64,000 bases of DNA from Candidatus Regiella insecticola LSR1 (GCF_000143625.1 NZ_GL379589.1:550373-614372); one strand, 5' to 3'; positions 10,661 through 22,364 are shown, counted from the stretch's first letter. The notes: generated by a model from the sequence alone, not told the origin. Translations and numbers: made by a program.

Positions 10661-11488
10661 ATGAATAGATTGTCAATTCTGTTTCTCATACTGTTAATGG
10701 CTGGATGTAGCTCTGATCGATTTGTTGATCGAGGTGACTATAAAGCGGATACAAGTTTCCCTGCTGTTGGTCAAAATGATCGGGTAAGTTCTTTAGTTCT
10801 ACACTACACGGCGCTCAATGACGAAAAATCAATAAAAGTCCTCACCCAAAGACAAGTCAGTGCCCACTATCTTGTTCTTGAACATCCTGAAAAAGAGCGA
10901 GGTAAACCTGTCGTTTTACAATTGGTTGATGAAAAGGCAAGAGCTTGGCACGCAGGTGTCAGCAATTGGCGAGGCCGTAGTAATTTAAATGACTCTTCTA
11001 TCGGAATTGAAATTGTTAATTTAGGTTATACCAAAACGTTTTTCGGTAAAAAATGGTATCCGTTTAATCAGCAGCAGATCGAACTGATTACCCATTTAAC
11101 CAAAGATATTGTGAAGCGTTATAAGCTTGATCCAACCAATGTCATTGCTCACAGTGATATTGCACCACTCAGAAAATCCGATCCAGGCCCTCTTTTTCCA
11201 TGGAAAGGCCTAGCTAGCATAGGGGTGGGAGCATGGCCAGATGAAAATGTGGTCAAAAAATACATCGCGCATAGAGATAAATACGCGATAGCTTCAGTCA
11301 GTGAGATCCAAAAAGCATTGGCCAAATATGGTTATACTATCCCGCAAACGGGTGAATTAGATAAAGAAACCAAGCGAGTTATCAGCGCCTTTCAGATGCA
11401 TTTCAGACCCGCCGATTTTAGTGGCACGCCTGATGTAGAAACGGAAGCCATTGCCCTGGCACTGGTAGAGAAATACCGCTCTAAATAA
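10661..11488 (+). CDS. amiD: AmiD, outer-membrane lipoprotein N-acetylmuramoyl-L-alanine amidase
   Basis: AmiD cleaves the amide bond between MurNAc and the stem peptide, including on anhydro-muropeptides. It is 275 residues (E. coli 276). The signal peptide ends in a lipobox (LMAGC, Cys at 16). The amidase_2 zinc domain covers about residues 40-190, with histidines in LVLHYTA, RAWHAG and IAHSDIAP. A PG_binding_1-type domain (about 205-265, VSEIQKALAKYGY) follows. The start codon is two bases after the IS5 end, so the closest Shine-Dalgarno-like sequence (GAAGAGG) belongs to the IS inverted repeat. Confidence 0.95.
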   Translation: MNRLSILFLILLMAGCSSDRFVDRGDYKADTSFPAVGQNDRVSSLVLHYTALNDEKSIKVLTQRQVSAHYLVLEHPEKERGKPVVLQLVDEKARAWHAGVSNWRGRSNLNDSSIGIEIVNLGYTKTFFGKKWYPFNQQQIELITHLTKDIVKRYKLDPTNVIAHSDIAPLRKSDPGPLFPWKGLASIGVGAWPDENVVKKYIAHRDKYAIASVSEIQKALAKYGYTIPQTGELDKETKRVISAFQMHFRPADFSGTPDVETEAIALALVEKYRSK

Positions 11489-11492
11489 TACG

Positions 11493-11526
11493 CTTTTATC
11501 CTCATACTTTTCAGTGTGAGGATAAA
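11493..11526. terminator. inverted repeat after amiD
   Basis: TTTTATCCTCA pairs with TGAGGATAAAA around a loop of about 12 bases, just after the amiD stop. It has A/T-rich arms and works in either direction. Terminator role inferred. Confidence 0.5.
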
Positions 11527-11576
11527 ATGTAGGATGCCATTATTATTTTTTGTATGGCAGTAAAAAAATCAAATAC

Positions 11577-12127
11577 GGGTCGAGTAGCCCAAGGGGATCT
11601 CACCCTCAGGCTCTCACGCAACCGGACGTGAATCTCTCGATTCATCCGGCTCCTATCGTCCAGCACGGGTAATCGACCAATGGACAAAGAGTCTTGGCCA
11701 GAGCGTGACCACAGGCTTAAGCCACGCTGTCGCCCTTGAGGCACTATTACCTAGCCGTTTGTATTTCCGTTTGGCCAACGCACAAGTGCAAAATCGAGTT
11801 GGTCAAAGAGCGAGGCTAATTTCGACTTGTAGAACTTACCGTAATAGTTCATCCAGCCCAGTAGGACGCGATTGAAGCTATCGGCCAGCTTCTTGATCGT
11901 CAACTGTGTCCATCGATGTATTTTCCAACTTCGAATCTTCTCGCGCATCGCTTTGGCAGATTTCACGCTCACTGCGGGCAGAAAACTGAGGAACAATGTA
12001 CCATCACGACGTTGTGCACATCGCGGTTGGAATCTGTACCCCAGAAAATCGAAGTGGATCACTGGATAGTGACCTTTCCTCGACCCATCCTTGCAGTAGA
12101 CCACTTTCGTCTTGTCCGGGTGAAGGG
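11577..12127 (-). mobile_element. group II intron, 3' fragment
   Basis: On the minus strand a reverse-transcriptase/maturase C-terminus is followed by a domain V-like hairpin at 11620-11652 (GAGCCGGATGAATC … CACGTCCGGTT), the typical bacterial group II domain V layout, and then a domain VI-like stretch to about 11577. The 5' part is lost at 12128, where a MITE fragment and IS5 copy C begin. Confidence 0.75.
11751..12127 (-). pseudogene. ltrA: group II intron reverse transcriptase/maturase, C-terminal remnant
   Basis: The visible residues match the maturase X-domain and tail of LtrA-type proteins: FDFLGYRFQPR, then VSFLPA-type (LSFLPAVSVKSAKAM), WKIHRWTQLTIKKLADSFN, VLLGWMNYYGKFYKS and FALVRW. 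The catalytic reverse-transcriptase core (YADD region) is missing upstream. The frame ends at NGNTNG; related tail residues resume in another frame (11511-11744), so there is also a frameshift. Cannot splice or retrohome on its own. Confidence 0.8.
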
Positions 12128-12168
12128 CAGGGCGGGATCCAACTCATTAATTAATCAATTTTAGATTA
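12128..12168 (+). mobile_element. left-end fragment of the 153-bp MITE (family M153)
   Basis: Starts CAGGGCGGGATCCAACTCAT and matches the first 41 bases of the complete copy at 35807 with one difference. IS5 copy C cuts it at a TA in TTAGATTA. The right half is not seen beyond the IS. Confidence 0.75.
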
Positions 12169-13077
12169 GACCTCTTCGGAAACTAGCATTCATGAGGAAT
12201 TTTGGTAAAACACTCCTGAACAAGGAGCCGCCATGAAATATGAAGTAATAAAAGTACTGGAAGAGGAAAAATTTCGTCGCTTAACGGGTGTTAAACGCAG
12301 TACATTTGAAAAGATGATAAAGATATTGAATGAAGCAGATAAGAGTAAGCAAGGGAAAGGAGGTCGGAAACCCAAGCGGGGTTTAGAAGAGCGCTTATTA
12401 ATGGCACTGGAGTATATACGAGAATATCGCACTTATTTTCATGTCAGCCAAAGCTATGGCGTGAGTGAGAGCACATGCTATGAAACGATTAAATGGATAG
12501 AGAATACGCTAATAAAGCATCCTGATTTTGCCCTACCTGGACGCAAAGCTGTATTAAAAAGGGATAGGGAGTATGAGCTGGTTCTTATTGATGCCACAGA
12601 AACGCCGATTGAACGTCCCCAAAAAAACAAAAGCCGTTTTACTCAGGAAAAAAGAAACGACACACCTTAAAAACACAAGTGCTCGTTGATAAAAAAAGTA
12701 AAGCAGTCATCTGTACAAGCTTTACGAATGGGAGGCGCCATGATTTTAGGTTGTTTAAGGAGTCTGGTGTGCGAATACATCCTGACATCAAAACAGTTAC
12801 CGATACAGGTTACCAAGGGCTTGGCAAGATTCATTCAAACTCGGCGTTGCCTAAGAAAAAGACAAAGAAAAATCCCTTAACAAAAGAAGATAAACGCAAC
12901 AATCGTGCGTTATCAAGCCAGCGTGTATTAAACGAACATGTCATTGGTATGATTAAAAGATTTAAAATTGTATCAGACCGTTATCGAAACAGGCGAAAAC
13001 GTTTTGGATTAAGATTTAATCTGATTGCTGCAATTTATAACATGGAAATTAGATAAATGATAGTTTCCGAAGAGGTC
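12169..13077 (+). mobile_element. IS5-family element, copy C, complete
   Basis: 909 bp, flanked by TA. Near its left end it reads CATTCATGAGGAA, a variant shared only with copy D, so C and D form a sublineage. Confidence 0.92.
12233..13056 (+). CDS. IS5-family transposase (frames 12233-12670 and 12679-13056)
   Basis: Same two-frame structure and slippage heptamer as the copy at 9814; protein sequence identical in both frames. Confidence 0.87.
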
Positions 13078-13079
13078 TA

Positions 13080-13325
13080 GTGATATCTGTTCCAAAAAAT
13101 GAAGCATTGATTGAAAATAGTATCAAGTCGACAGGTCTCCCAGATGATCTGGTAAAGATACTGGATGCAAAAGATAAAACATTAGATAGAACTTTAGATG
13201 GAGGAGCATCATTATTATCAGAGGTCATGTCCTCATTACGTGATAATGAAAATACAGTGAGTCATAATAATTTTAATCGTAATATATATAGTGATAGCAC
13301 TAATTTCTTGGCGGTAGGAAATTAG
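13080..13325 (+). CDS. hypothetical protein, probably a 5'-truncated remnant
   Basis: 81 residues from a GTG immediately after IS5 copy C, with no recognised domain. The composition is hydrophilic and rich in Asn, Asp and Ser (DAKDKTLDRTLDGGASLLSE). The GTG lies four bases after GAGG of the IS inverted repeat, so the start may be accidental and the frame may be the tail of a longer gene cut by the IS. Function unknown. An A/T-rich stretch with a hairpin follows. Confidence 0.35.
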   Translation: MISVPKNEALIENSIKSTGLPDDLVKILDAKDKTLDRTLDGGASLLSEVMSSLRDNENTVSHNNFNRNIYSDSTNFLAVGN

Positions 13326-13379
13326 TGTTTTCGTATAATTTTTATTTATTTTTTCTGAACGGTTTATTATAAATTTAAG

Positions 13380-13404
13380 GCCAAATAGAAAAAATATATT
13401 TGGC
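13380..13404 (+). terminator. hairpin after the hypothetical gene
   Basis: GCCAAATA and TATTTGGC form an 8-bp stem with a 9-base loop; a run of six T follows about 12 bases downstream. No gene was recognised in the remaining 13405-13596. Confidence 0.4.
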
Positions 13405-13596
13405 TTTCTGGCATTTTTTCCTTTTTGTTATTAATCGATATCTCTATCTCGCACTCCTATTATTATTTAACCAGTAATAAATCAATTTTTCTCAAAAATC
13501 GAGCGGTTAAATTTTATCTGTTTTAAATCAAAACCAATCAATTTTACTGATTATTATTCAGTAAAGGGTAAAAATTATAAAGTGCGTTTGTTGTAA

Positions 13597-13718
13597 TATA
13601 CCCAATAAATTTCGAGTTACGGCAAAGCGGCAATCAATCGAATCCCAGGGGTGTGGTACGTGACAGAGGATGAATGATCGCTGCCAAAAACGCGGCGACT
13701 TGAAAGGCGAAGGGTATA
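13597..13718. repeat. ERIC-like palindrome, copy 2 (classical ERIC core)
   Basis: Begins TATACCCAATAAATTTCGAG and ends GGCGAAGGGTATA. The core GAATCCCAGGG … GATGAATGATCGC resembles the enterobacterial ERIC core, linking the whole repeat family to ERIC. Confidence 0.85.
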
Positions 13719-13730
13719 GACAATAAAAAA

Positions 13731-13757
13731 ACAGCGAACAGATGATCTGTTCGCTGT
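13731..13757 (-). terminator. groL rho-independent terminator
   Basis: A perfect 12-bp stem (ACAGCGAACAGA / TCTGTTCGCTGT) with a 3-base loop. On the minus strand it is followed by a T-rich run, 50 bases after the groL stop. Confidence 0.9.
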
Positions 13758-13808
13758 ACTATAGATAGTGGACTTTGTAGAAAGTAGAAACTTTCTACGC
13801 AGCGGAGA

Positions 13809-15470
<1,662 letters not shown>

Positions 15471-15507
15471 TCAGTTCAGAAAATTGATTGATCGTACTAC
15501 TTACGCT

Positions 15508-15798
15508 TTACGCTTCAACAACTGCCAAAATGTCACTTTCTGACATGATCAAAACTTCTTCATTATCGATTTTTTCTACTTTTACGCCGTAGCCATCATT
15601 GAAAACAACAACATCACCTACTTTTACATCTAACGGTACGACTTTACCGTCTAAGATACGACCGCTACCGAAGGCAATGACTTCACCACGGTTTGATTTA
15701 CCCGCCGCTGAGCCAGTCAGAACAATACCACCCGCAGATTTGCTTTCAGCTTCTTTGCGCTTGACGATAACACGGTCATGCAATGGACGAAATTTCAT
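15508..15798 (-). CDS. groS: co-chaperonin GroES
   Basis: The 10-kDa lid of the GroEL chamber. It is 96 residues, as usual, starting [14 protein letters not shown], with the mobile loop GGIVLTGSA at about residues 23-31. First gene of the groSL operon, under the sigma-32-type promoter upstream. Confidence 0.98.
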   Translation of the reverse strand: MKFRPLHDRVIVKRKEAESKSAGGIVLTGSAAGKSNRGEVIAFGSGRILDGKVVPLDVKVGDVVVFNDGYGVKVEKIDNEEVLIMSESDILAVVEA

Positions 15799-15883
15799 CT
15801 TTATCGCTCTCCTGTAGAAAAGTTCGTATCGAATTTAGAATTGATACCCGTTTATTTTAATCAGCGGGACCATGGTTCACTAA

Positions 15884-15909
15884 GTGGGGGCATTATCACT
15901 TCCTTCAAG
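15884..15909 (-). promoter_or_regulatory. sigma-32 (heat-shock) promoter of groSL
   Basis: On the minus strand, CTTGAA (15904-15909) and CCCCCAC (15884-15890) are separated by 13 bases, matching the RpoH consensus (CTTGAA, CCCCATNT) and resembling the E. coli groE promoter. About 85 bases upstream of the groS start. Confidence 0.8.
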
Positions 15910-15988
15910 GGAGAAGCGAAAAAATTTTTCAGGAGCAAACATTTCTTTGAAAAAGGTCAAAAACGCGCTCAAAAAGCTCCTGTTTTTC

Positions 15989-16456
15989 TTACTCTTTATC
16001 GTTTTGACGCTTTTCTAGCCGATCGGGAACGTCATCTTTACGTTGATATTCACCATCAAAAATCTCGCCAGTACGAGAGCTCCCTGTAGTAGCAGAAGCA
16101 TAAATATTTAAATGAGGCATTAATTTAATTATCAATAACTTTTGCACTAATGGTAATAACAATAATAATCCCAAAAAATCAGTAAAAAATCCTGGTATCA
16201 ACAATAAAAATCCAGCTAGAATTAATGAAACACTTTTCACCATTTCCTGGGCTGGGCTCTCACCTGTCGCTAATCTTTGTCGCATTTGTATTAACGTTTT
16301 TATCCCCTGATTGCGTACCAAAGAAATACCAACGCAGGAGGTAAAAATGATTAATAATAACGTGATAGCCACACCCAAAACCGCAGCGACTTTAATAAAT
16401 AAAGAAATTTCTATGTATGCTAATGAAAATATTACGATAAACGGTAACCAACGCAC
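15989..16456 (-). CDS. fxsA: FxsA family inner-membrane protein
   Basis: 155 residues with hydrophobic segments at about 5-45 and 75-110, then a polar C-terminal tail (GEIFDGEYQRKDD). FxsA overproduction relieves phage T7 exclusion by the F plasmid; its normal role is unclear. The fxsA-groS-groL arrangement with aspA divergent is the enterobacterial order. Confidence 0.93.
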   Translation of the reverse strand: MRWLPFIVIFSLAYIEISLFIKVAAVLGVAITLLLIIFTSCVGISLVRNQGIKTLIQMRQRLATGESPAQEMVKSVSLILAGFLLLIPGFFTDFLGLLLLLPLVQKLLIIKLMPHLNIYASATTGSSRTGEIFDGEYQRKDDVPDRLEKRQNDKE

Positions 16457-16489
16457 CCTGCTCTCCCTAATGATTTAAAAAATCAAGCT

Positions 16490-16545
16490 TATATGCCCTT
16501 CGCCTTTGAAGTTGCCTTCGGCTGCCAGGGCGACCGATGAGCGTA
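16490..16545. repeat. ERIC-like palindrome, truncated left half
   Basis: Reads ATGCCCTTCGCCTTTGAAG through CGACCGATGAGCGTA, the left half of a GATGAGCGTA-core copy. It is cut at a TA where a second, full copy starts. The missing half is not found beyond that copy. Confidence 0.75.
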
Positions 16546-16672
16546 TACCCAATGAATTTCAAGTTACGGCAAGGTGGCAATCAATCGAATCCCAGGAGTT
16601 GTACAGGTAGTACATGACAGAGGATGAGTGATCGCTGCCAACGCTGCCGTAATTTGAAAGGCGAAGGATATA
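16544..16672. repeat. ERIC-like palindrome, copy 3 (classical core), nested
   Basis: A full copy with GAATCCCAGGAG, a GTACAGGTAGTACATGAC centre and GATGAGTGATCGC. It begins at the TA inside the preceding half-copy, evidence that these repeats enter TA sites. The remaining 16673-16905 is A/T-rich aspA leader with no recognised gene. Confidence 0.85.
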
Positions 16673-16905
16673 CAAATAAATACTATAAACACTGGAGGTA
16701 AAATTTGAGCCAACCAGATTGACATTGTGGGTGTTTAGGATGCTTTCAAGTCTAACGGTGCGAATTTTCATTATTACTTCACTCATGAAGCTATACCATA
16801 CCAGCAATAAATAAAACGCTTTATTATTACACTAATCGCCTACACCAACTAAAATTAACCTGTCAATAATCACCCCAAATTTAGATAACACTTACCGAGG
16901 GTTTT

Positions 16906-18384
16906 ATGTCAAATAGCATGGGTATCAAAAAAAATCAGGCAGCCGCAGAATACCGTACCGAAAAGGATTTATTAGGTGAAAAAAAAGTCCCCATAGAGGC
17001 ATATTACGGTATTCATACTCAAAGGGCGATTGAAAATTTTTGTATTAGTGATAGTAAAATCAATGATATCCCTGAATTTATTCGTGGCATGGTGATGGTA
17101 AAAAAAGCAGCGGCCATGGCAAATAAAGAACTGAACGCCTTTCTTTCAACAGAAGAAGAAAATGATCAAGAAAAAATAAAAAATGCAGAAAGAATAGCCC
17201 ACGCCATTATAGAAGCTTGCGATATAATGCTCGAAGGAAAATACATGGATCAGTTCCCCATTGATGTGTTCCAAGGTGGGGCGGGCACTTCATTCAATAT
17301 GAATATTAATGAAGTGCTTGCTAATATTGGATTAACATTGATGGGACGTAAAAAAGGAGAATACCAATATCTCAACCCCAATGATCATGTTAATAAATCT
17401 CAATCGACTAACGATGCTTACCCCACAGGGTTTCGAATCGCCGTTTATAATTCAATCCTGAAGTTAATCGATGCAATCGCATGTCTTAGGGAAGGTTTTG
17501 GCAGAAAATCGGGAGAGTTCTGCGAAATTTTAAAAATGGGACGCACCCAGTTACAGGACGCCGTCCCAATGACATTAGGACAAGAGTTTAAGGCTTTTCA
17601 GGTATTAATGAGTGAAGAAATAAAAAATATAGCACGTACTGCTGAATTTTTACTTGAAGTAAACTTAGGGGCGACTGCGATTGGAACCAAACTTAACACA
17701 CCAGACAATTATCAAGATAAGGTGTTAGAAAAATTACGTGAAGTGAGTGGATTGAAATGTGTCCCAGCGGAAGATTTAATTGAAGCCACATCTGATTGTG
17801 GTGTTTACGTTATGGTACATAGCACACTCAAGCGCTTAGCGGTTAAGCTATCGAAAATTTGCAATGATTTACGTCTACTCTCATCAGGCCCACGAGCAGG
17901 CTTGAATGAAATTAATCTACCGGCGTTGCAAGCTGGCTCTTCGATCATGCCAGCTAAAGTCAATCCAGTGATCCCTGAAGTGGTTAATCAAGTCTGTTTC
18001 AAGGTGATAGGTAATGATCTTTGTGTAACAATGGCGGCGGAAGCGGGTCAACTACAGTTAAATGTCATGGAACCGGTCATCGGACAGGCAATGTTTGAAT
18101 CGATCCATATTCTGACAAATGCCTGCTACGCTCTGCTGGATAAATGTGTTATTAGTATCACCGCCAATAAAGAAGTTTGTGAAAATTTTGTTTTTAATTC
18201 AATCGGGATCGTCACTTATCTTAACCCGCATATTGGTCATCATGAAGGTGATGAGATCGGTAAAATTTGTGCTGAAACCGGTAAAAGCGTGCGTGAAGTA
18301 GTATTGGAGAAAGGTTTGCTATCCGAAAAGAAACTTGACAGCATTTTCTCTGTCGAAAATCTGATGCATCCAACCAACCTGTAA
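16906..18384 (+). CDS. aspA: aspartate ammonia-lyase AspA
   Basis: Converts L-aspartate to fumarate and ammonia, feeding the anaerobic fumarate pathway and nitrogen use. It is 492 residues, with an N-terminal extension of about 12 residues relative to E. coli and a C-terminus ending NLMHPTNL, about 10 residues shorter. The fumarase/aspartase signature [12 protein letters not shown] and the substrate-binding TSTNDAYPT-type block ([10 protein letters not shown]) are intact. In E. coli aspA is followed by dcuA and cutA before dsbD; both are missing here and an ERIC-like repeat occupies the junction. Probably functional despite the altered tail. Confidence 0.95.
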   Translation: MSNSMGIKKNQAAAEYRTEKDLLGEKKVPIEAYYGIHTQRAIENFCISDSKINDIPEFIRGMVMVKKAAAMANKELNAFLSTEEENDQEKIKNAERIAHAIIEACDIMLEGKYMDQFPIDVFQGGAGTSFNMNINEVLANIGLTLMGRKKGEYQYLNPNDHVNKSQSTNDAYPTGFRIAVYNSILKLIDAIACLREGFGRKSGEFCEILKMGRTQLQDAVPMTLGQEFKAFQVLMSEEIKNIARTAEFLLEVNLGATAIGTKLNTPDNYQDKVLEKLREVSGLKCVPAEDLIEATSDCGVYVMVHSTLKRLAVKLSKICNDLRLLSSGPRAGLNEINLPALQAGSSIMPAKVNPVIPEVVNQVCFKVIGNDLCVTMAAEAGQLQLNVMEPVIGQAMFESIHILTNACYALLDKCVISITANKEVCENFVFNSIGIVTYLNPHIGHHEGDEIGKICAETGKSVREVVLEKGLLSEKKLDSIFSVENLMHPTNL

Positions 18385-18419
18385 GACTATAAAAAAACGA
18401 CTAGAACCACTATCACTTT

Positions 18420-18544
18420 TATACCCAATGAATTTCGCGTTACGGCAAGGCGGCCAGGGCGACCAACCGATGAGCGTAGACATACTACCTGATGAGGCGA
18501 GTACCCTCAGCCAACGCCCCATAACTTGAAAAGCAAAGGGTATA
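18420..18544. repeat. ERIC-like palindrome, copy 4
   Basis: TATACCCAATGAATTTCGCG … AAAGCAAAGGGTATA, with the GATGAGCGTAGACATACTACC core; 121 bp from TACCC to GGGTA. Marks the aspA-dsbD junction. Confidence 0.85.
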
Positions 18545-18577
18545 GTCTCGCTTCATAGGGAAATCAATATCACTGTT

Positions 18578-20311
18578 ATGATGCATCGTATTTTTACCTT
18601 GGCGCTACTGCTCTGTAGCGTCTTTTTATCGACGCTACAATATCTCCATGCTGAGCCTATCAAACCATTGAATCAAGAGGCTGAGCAGAACGAATTTATG
18701 CCTTCCCAACGTGCGTTTGCCTTTGATTTTAAGCAACAAGACAATCAACTTGTGCTGCATTGGCAAATCCAACCCGGTTATTATCTTTACCGTCAACAAT
18801 TAAAAATAGTACCGCAACAAGCCATGTTAGGCGCATTTGTGATACCTGAGGGCATCAGTTATCAAGACGAATTTTATGGCGCAATACCTATTTTTAAACA
18901 AGAATTGACAGTCACCCTCCCCATCACGCGAGCAGCAGAAGGCTCCCATATCCAAGTAACTTATCAAGGATGCGCGGCGGCGAGATTTTGCTATCCACCA
19001 GAAACCCGTACTATTCCACTGCATGCGATTACGCCTAAAGATCCACAACTTCCCTTACAGAGATCGCTCAACCCCACTGAACTGCCTTTCTCTCCGTTTT
19101 GGGCTTTATTGATCGGTATAGCCATTGCCTTTACCCCTTGTGTATTACCGATGTATCCCCTAATTGCCGCGATTATTTTGGGGTCTGAAAAGCCTCGAAG
19201 TCCGCGGCAAATCTTCTGGTTAGCTTTAACTTACGTGCAGGGCATGGCACTGACTTATACTCTTTTGGGATGGGTTGTCGCGCGGGCAGGACTACAATTC
19301 CAAACTGCGCTACAGCACCCTTACGTGCTTTTTACTTTATCTGCACTTTTCATCCTATTGGCACTATCGATGTTTGGCTTTTATTCAATCAATTTACCTA
19401 GCCACTGGCAGACGCGCTTAGTAGCGTGGAGCAACCATCAAAAAAGTGGTTCAGTGGCAGGCGTTTTTATTATGGGAGCATTAGCGGGTCTGATCTGTTC
19501 TCCCTGTACTACAGCGCCCCTCAGCGCCATCTTGTTGTATATTGCACAGAGCGGCAATACACTCGCCGGGGGAGCTACCCTATACCTGTATGCATTAGGA
19601 ATGGGTCTCCCTTTAATTATAGTGACCCTCTTCGGCAACCGAATATTACCCCGTAGCGGCCTGTGGATGCAGTACACTAAGGAAGCATTTGGTTTTGTTA
19701 TTCTGGCTTTGCCCGTATTTCTGCTCGAGCGAGTATTAGGCAACATTTGGGGAGCGCGGCTTTGGAGCTTATTAGCTGTCATCTTCTTTAGTTGGGCATT
19801 CGTCTCAAGTTTAACCTTCCAGCAACGTTGGAAGCGTTTGATCCAAATATTACTATTAGTTAGTTTGTTAATCGCAGTACAGCCGCTACAAAACTGGGTA
19901 TTTACTGCGGATTTATTTTCTAGAAACATTAAGCATTATTTACGTTTCCAGCGTGTTGAAAATTTATCACAATTACATGAAGCACTCAGGCAGGCAAAAG
20001 GCAAATCGGTGATGTTGGATTTATATGCCGATTGGTGTGGTGCTTGTAAAGAATTAGAAAAATATACCTTTAGTGATCTAGAAGTGCAGAAACGATTGGC
20101 GAATACGGTATTATTACAAGTCGATCTGACCAAAAATAGCCCCGAACAATTGGCAATACTAAAAAAACTACAGGTATTAGGATTACCCAGCATCCTCTTT
20201 TTTGATCCACAAGGGCAGGAGATAAATCAAGCACGGATCAGCGGATTTATTAATGCTCGCGACTTTACCATTCATCTACAGAATAAACCTCTTTCCAAAC
20301 CTGCTCTGTGA
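18578..20311 (+). CDS. dsbD: DsbD, thiol:disulfide interchange protein
   Basis: DsbD carries electrons from cytoplasmic thioredoxin to periplasmic DsbC and other substrates. It is 577 residues with the usual three parts: signal peptide (about 1-25), periplasmic alpha domain with Cys132/Cys138 (GCAAARFC), a membrane beta domain with Cys188 (TPCVLPMYP) and Cys307/Cys310 (LICSPC), and a thioredoxin-like gamma domain with Cys487/Cys490 (ADWCGAC). All redox cysteines are present. The last nine residues (NKPLSKPAL) and the stop are encoded by an inserted M140 MITE, so the native C-terminus was replaced. Confidence 0.95.
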   Translation: MMHRIFTLALLLCSVFLSTLQYLHAEPIKPLNQEAEQNEFMPSQRAFAFDFKQQDNQLVLHWQIQPGYYLYRQQLKIVPQQAMLGAFVIPEGISYQDEFYGAIPIFKQELTVTLPITRAAEGSHIQVTYQGCAAARFCYPPETRTIPLHAITPKDPQLPLQRSLNPTELPFSPFWALLIGIAIAFTPCVLPMYPLIAAIILGSEKPRSPRQIFWLALTYVQGMALTYTLLGWVVARAGLQFQTALQHPYVLFTLSALFILLALSMFGFYSINLPSHWQTRLVAWSNHQKSGSVAGVFIMGALAGLICSPCTTAPLSAILLYIAQSGNTLAGGATLYLYALGMGLPLIIVTLFGNRILPRSGLWMQYTKEAFGFVILALPVFLLERVLGNIWGARLWSLLAVIFFSWAFVSSLTFQQRWKRLIQILLLVSLLIAVQPLQNWVFTADLFSRNIKHYLRFQRVENLSQLHEALRQAKGKSVMLDLYADWCGACKELEKYTFSDLEVQKRLANTVLLQVDLTKNSPEQLAILKKLQVLGLPSILFFDPQGQEINQARISGFINARDFTIHLQNKPLSKPAL

Positions 20312-20427
20312 CGCGAATCCTGCTTTGCCCGGTGCGCGCAATCCTCATGTACTTCATGTTAACGAAGGTTGCTGTGCGCCGGGCGCCTTGACTTCGCATA
20401 ACGAACTACGGTTTGGAAAGAGGTCTA
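20284..20427. mobile_element. M140 MITE, copy 4
   Basis: Left end TAAACCTCTTTCCAAAC, right end GTTTGGAAAGAGGTCTA. Overlaps and ends the dsbD frame. Confidence 0.82.
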
Positions 20428-20467
20428 ATGTTTTATTCTGACGCAATGGCCAATAGGCTTTAAGCGC

Positions 20468-20988
20468 TTATTCGCTATCGCCTAAGCCTTGCATAAGCTG
20501 GCAAAGCATACGCCACTCCCTTTCTGTCATGCTGTCAGATGCCAACCACAAACGCCGATATATACCCTTCGCCTTTGAAGCTCCCGCGTTGTTGGCTGCG
20601 GGTGTTCGCCGAATCACGTAGTCATCTACGCTCATCGGTCTCACCCCCTGGCCGCCTAGCGGCAACTGCAAAGGCGAAGGGTATATTTTATGATTAGCTT
20701 GGCTAGCAATACGCCATAACGGGTGATCCAAGGAGGTTGGATGATGTTCCATTGTTGCTGATTCCATTCCAACACATTGTCAGTATTCAATTTTATCATC
20801 ATGGGACGGTACTTTATTTGACGCTGAAAATATTCAAATGTAATCGACGTCAATAATAGAAAACAAACAACAGCACCACCTATCGGCCAAGGCGTAAGCA
20901 AAATCAAGCAGGCTAACCCTACATATATCAAAAGTGAAAACCAACGAGTGCGCAATGAAACACGCAACTTACATTGCCAGCGAGCCAC
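20468..20988 (-). pseudogene. ygfX: YgfX/CptA inner-membrane protein, split by an ERIC-like repeat
   Basis: YgfX is a small membrane protein encoded beside sdhE. The N-terminal part (from 20988: [20 protein letters not shown], two hydrophobic segments, then EWNQQQWNIIQPPWITRYG) is recognisable, as is the C-terminal part (RRLWLASDSMTEREWRMLCQL). An ERIC-like repeat (20561-20685) sits between. The N-terminal frame meets a stop inside the repeat and the C-terminal part is in another frame, so the gene is broken. The start overlaps the sdhE stop by 20 bp. Confidence 0.8.
20561..20685. repeat. ERIC-like palindrome, copy 5, inside ygfX
   Basis: TATACCCTTCGCCTTTGAAG … GGCGAAGGGTATA; 121 bp from TACCC to GGGTA. 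Here the reading phase of the host gene gives a stop within the repeat, unlike the copies in nadD, lptE and the lafZ-like gene. Confidence 0.88.
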
Positions 20989-21250
20989 GCGCTTTATTTC
21001 TCATTTGAATTAATTTAATCATTCTTTGTAACTCGCTATCTTGTGGTTCTCCATAATTCATTAACCAATTAAACAAATCGGGATCATCACTCTTTAGCAA
21101 GCGCATAAACAAGCCTTTATCATCATTACTTAAAGTCTCGTATTCATATTCAAAAAACGGCATAATGACGATGTCTAACTCACGCATACCACGGCGACAC
21201 GCCCAGTAAACACGGGCTTTATTATCGATTTTCACATTCTGGATTTTCAT
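20969..21250 (-). CDS. sdhE: SdhE, FAD assembly factor for succinate dehydrogenase
   Basis: Helps attach FAD covalently to SdhA and FrdA. It is 93 residues (family about 88-90) with the conserved RRGMRELD motif (RGxxE, residues 19-26). The partner ygfX downstream is broken. Divergent from ygfZ with a 30-bp gap, as in E. coli. Confidence 0.94.
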   Translation of the reverse strand: MKIQNVKIDNKARVYWACRRGMRELDIVIMPFFEYEYETLSNDDKGLFMRLLKSDDPDLFNWLMNYGEPQDSELQRMIKLIQMRNKARGSLAM

Positions 21251-21280
21251 ATCCTGATAGATACCTCAGGTAATATCATT

Positions 21281-22258
21281 ATGGCTCATATAATTTCGTT
21301 TCCTGCACAAATTCCTCATGCTTCATCCCAATTACCCTTAACCCTTATGACTTTAGATGACTGGGTTTTAGTGACAATAACAGGAGTGGACAGAGTAAAC
21401 TATCTTCAAGGTCAAGTCACCGCTGATGTCGCAGCAATGACAGCTGAACAACATATTATGACTGCACATTGCGATCCGCGTGGAAAAATGTGGAGTAATT
21501 TACGTTTGTTTCATCGAGAAGAAGGACTCGTGTTTATTGAACGCCGTAGTGTATTGGACAATCAACTAAAAGAATTAAAAAAATATGCGGTGTTTTCTAA
21601 AGTTAACATCAGTGTAGATACAAAAGCAGTACTATTGGGCGTTGCAGGATTAACGGCAAGAGAAACACTAGCCACTTTATTTTCAACGCTACCAAACACA
21701 AAGCATCCCGTGGTACAGCAAGGCATCACGACATTATTACATTTCACTCAACCTACAGAACGTTTTCTGCTAGTAACTGACGCCTTCCAGGCACAGCAAT
21801 GGATAGAAATATTGCGTTCTCGCACTCAATTTAACAATAGTAATCAGTGGATGGCATTAGATATCCAGGCAGGCTTTCCTATTATCGATGAAAAAACCAG
21901 CGCATTATTTATACCTCAGGCAACAAATATCCAAACTTTAGGTGGTATTAGTTTCACTAAAGGCTGTTATACCGGGCAGGAAACTGTCGCGAGGGCGCAA
22001 TACCGGGGTGCTAACAAAAGAGCGCTATATTGGCTGGCGGGCAACGCCAATCGTGTTCCCCTACCTGGCGACGATCTTGAATGGCAATTAAATGAAAATA
22101 GTTGGCGCCGAACAGGGACGGTATTATCAGCAGTACAACTGAGTGACGGCACCCTGTGGATCCAAGCGGTGCTCAATAATGATTTCACTGAAAACACGAA
22201 TCTGCGCGTACGAGACGACAACAGCAGCCAGCTCAGGATACAACCTTTATACCCATAG
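21281..22258 (+). CDS. ygfZ: YgfZ, folate-dependent Fe-S cluster repair/tRNA-modification factor
   Basis: A GcvT-like protein that supports radical-SAM and other Fe-S enzymes such as MiaB. It is 325 residues, with the hallmark [17 protein letters not shown] near residue 228 (essential cysteine) and an N-terminal folate-binding fold. The final residues LYP and the stop codon come from the ERIC-like repeat starting at 22248, so the very C-terminus was replaced. Confidence 0.93.
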   Translation: MAHIISFPAQIPHASSQLPLTLMTLDDWVLVTITGVDRVNYLQGQVTADVAAMTAEQHIMTAHCDPRGKMWSNLRLFHREEGLVFIERRSVLDNQLKELKKYAVFSKVNISVDTKAVLLGVAGLTARETLATLFSTLPNTKHPVVQQGITTLLHFTQPTERFLLVTDAFQAQQWIEILRSRTQFNNSNQWMALDIQAGFPIIDEKTSALFIPQATNIQTLGGISFTKGCYTGQETVARAQYRGANKRALYWLAGNANRVPLPGDDLEWQLNENSWRRTGTVLSAVQLSDGTLWIQAVLNNDFTENTNLRVRDDNSSQLRIQPLYP

Positions 22259-22364
22259 CCCTTCAAGTTGCCGCTAGGCGGGGTCAGGGCGCGAGACCGA
22301 TGAGCGTAGACATACTAGCTGATGGGACGAACGCCCGCAGCCAACAACGCGGCGACTGCAAAGG

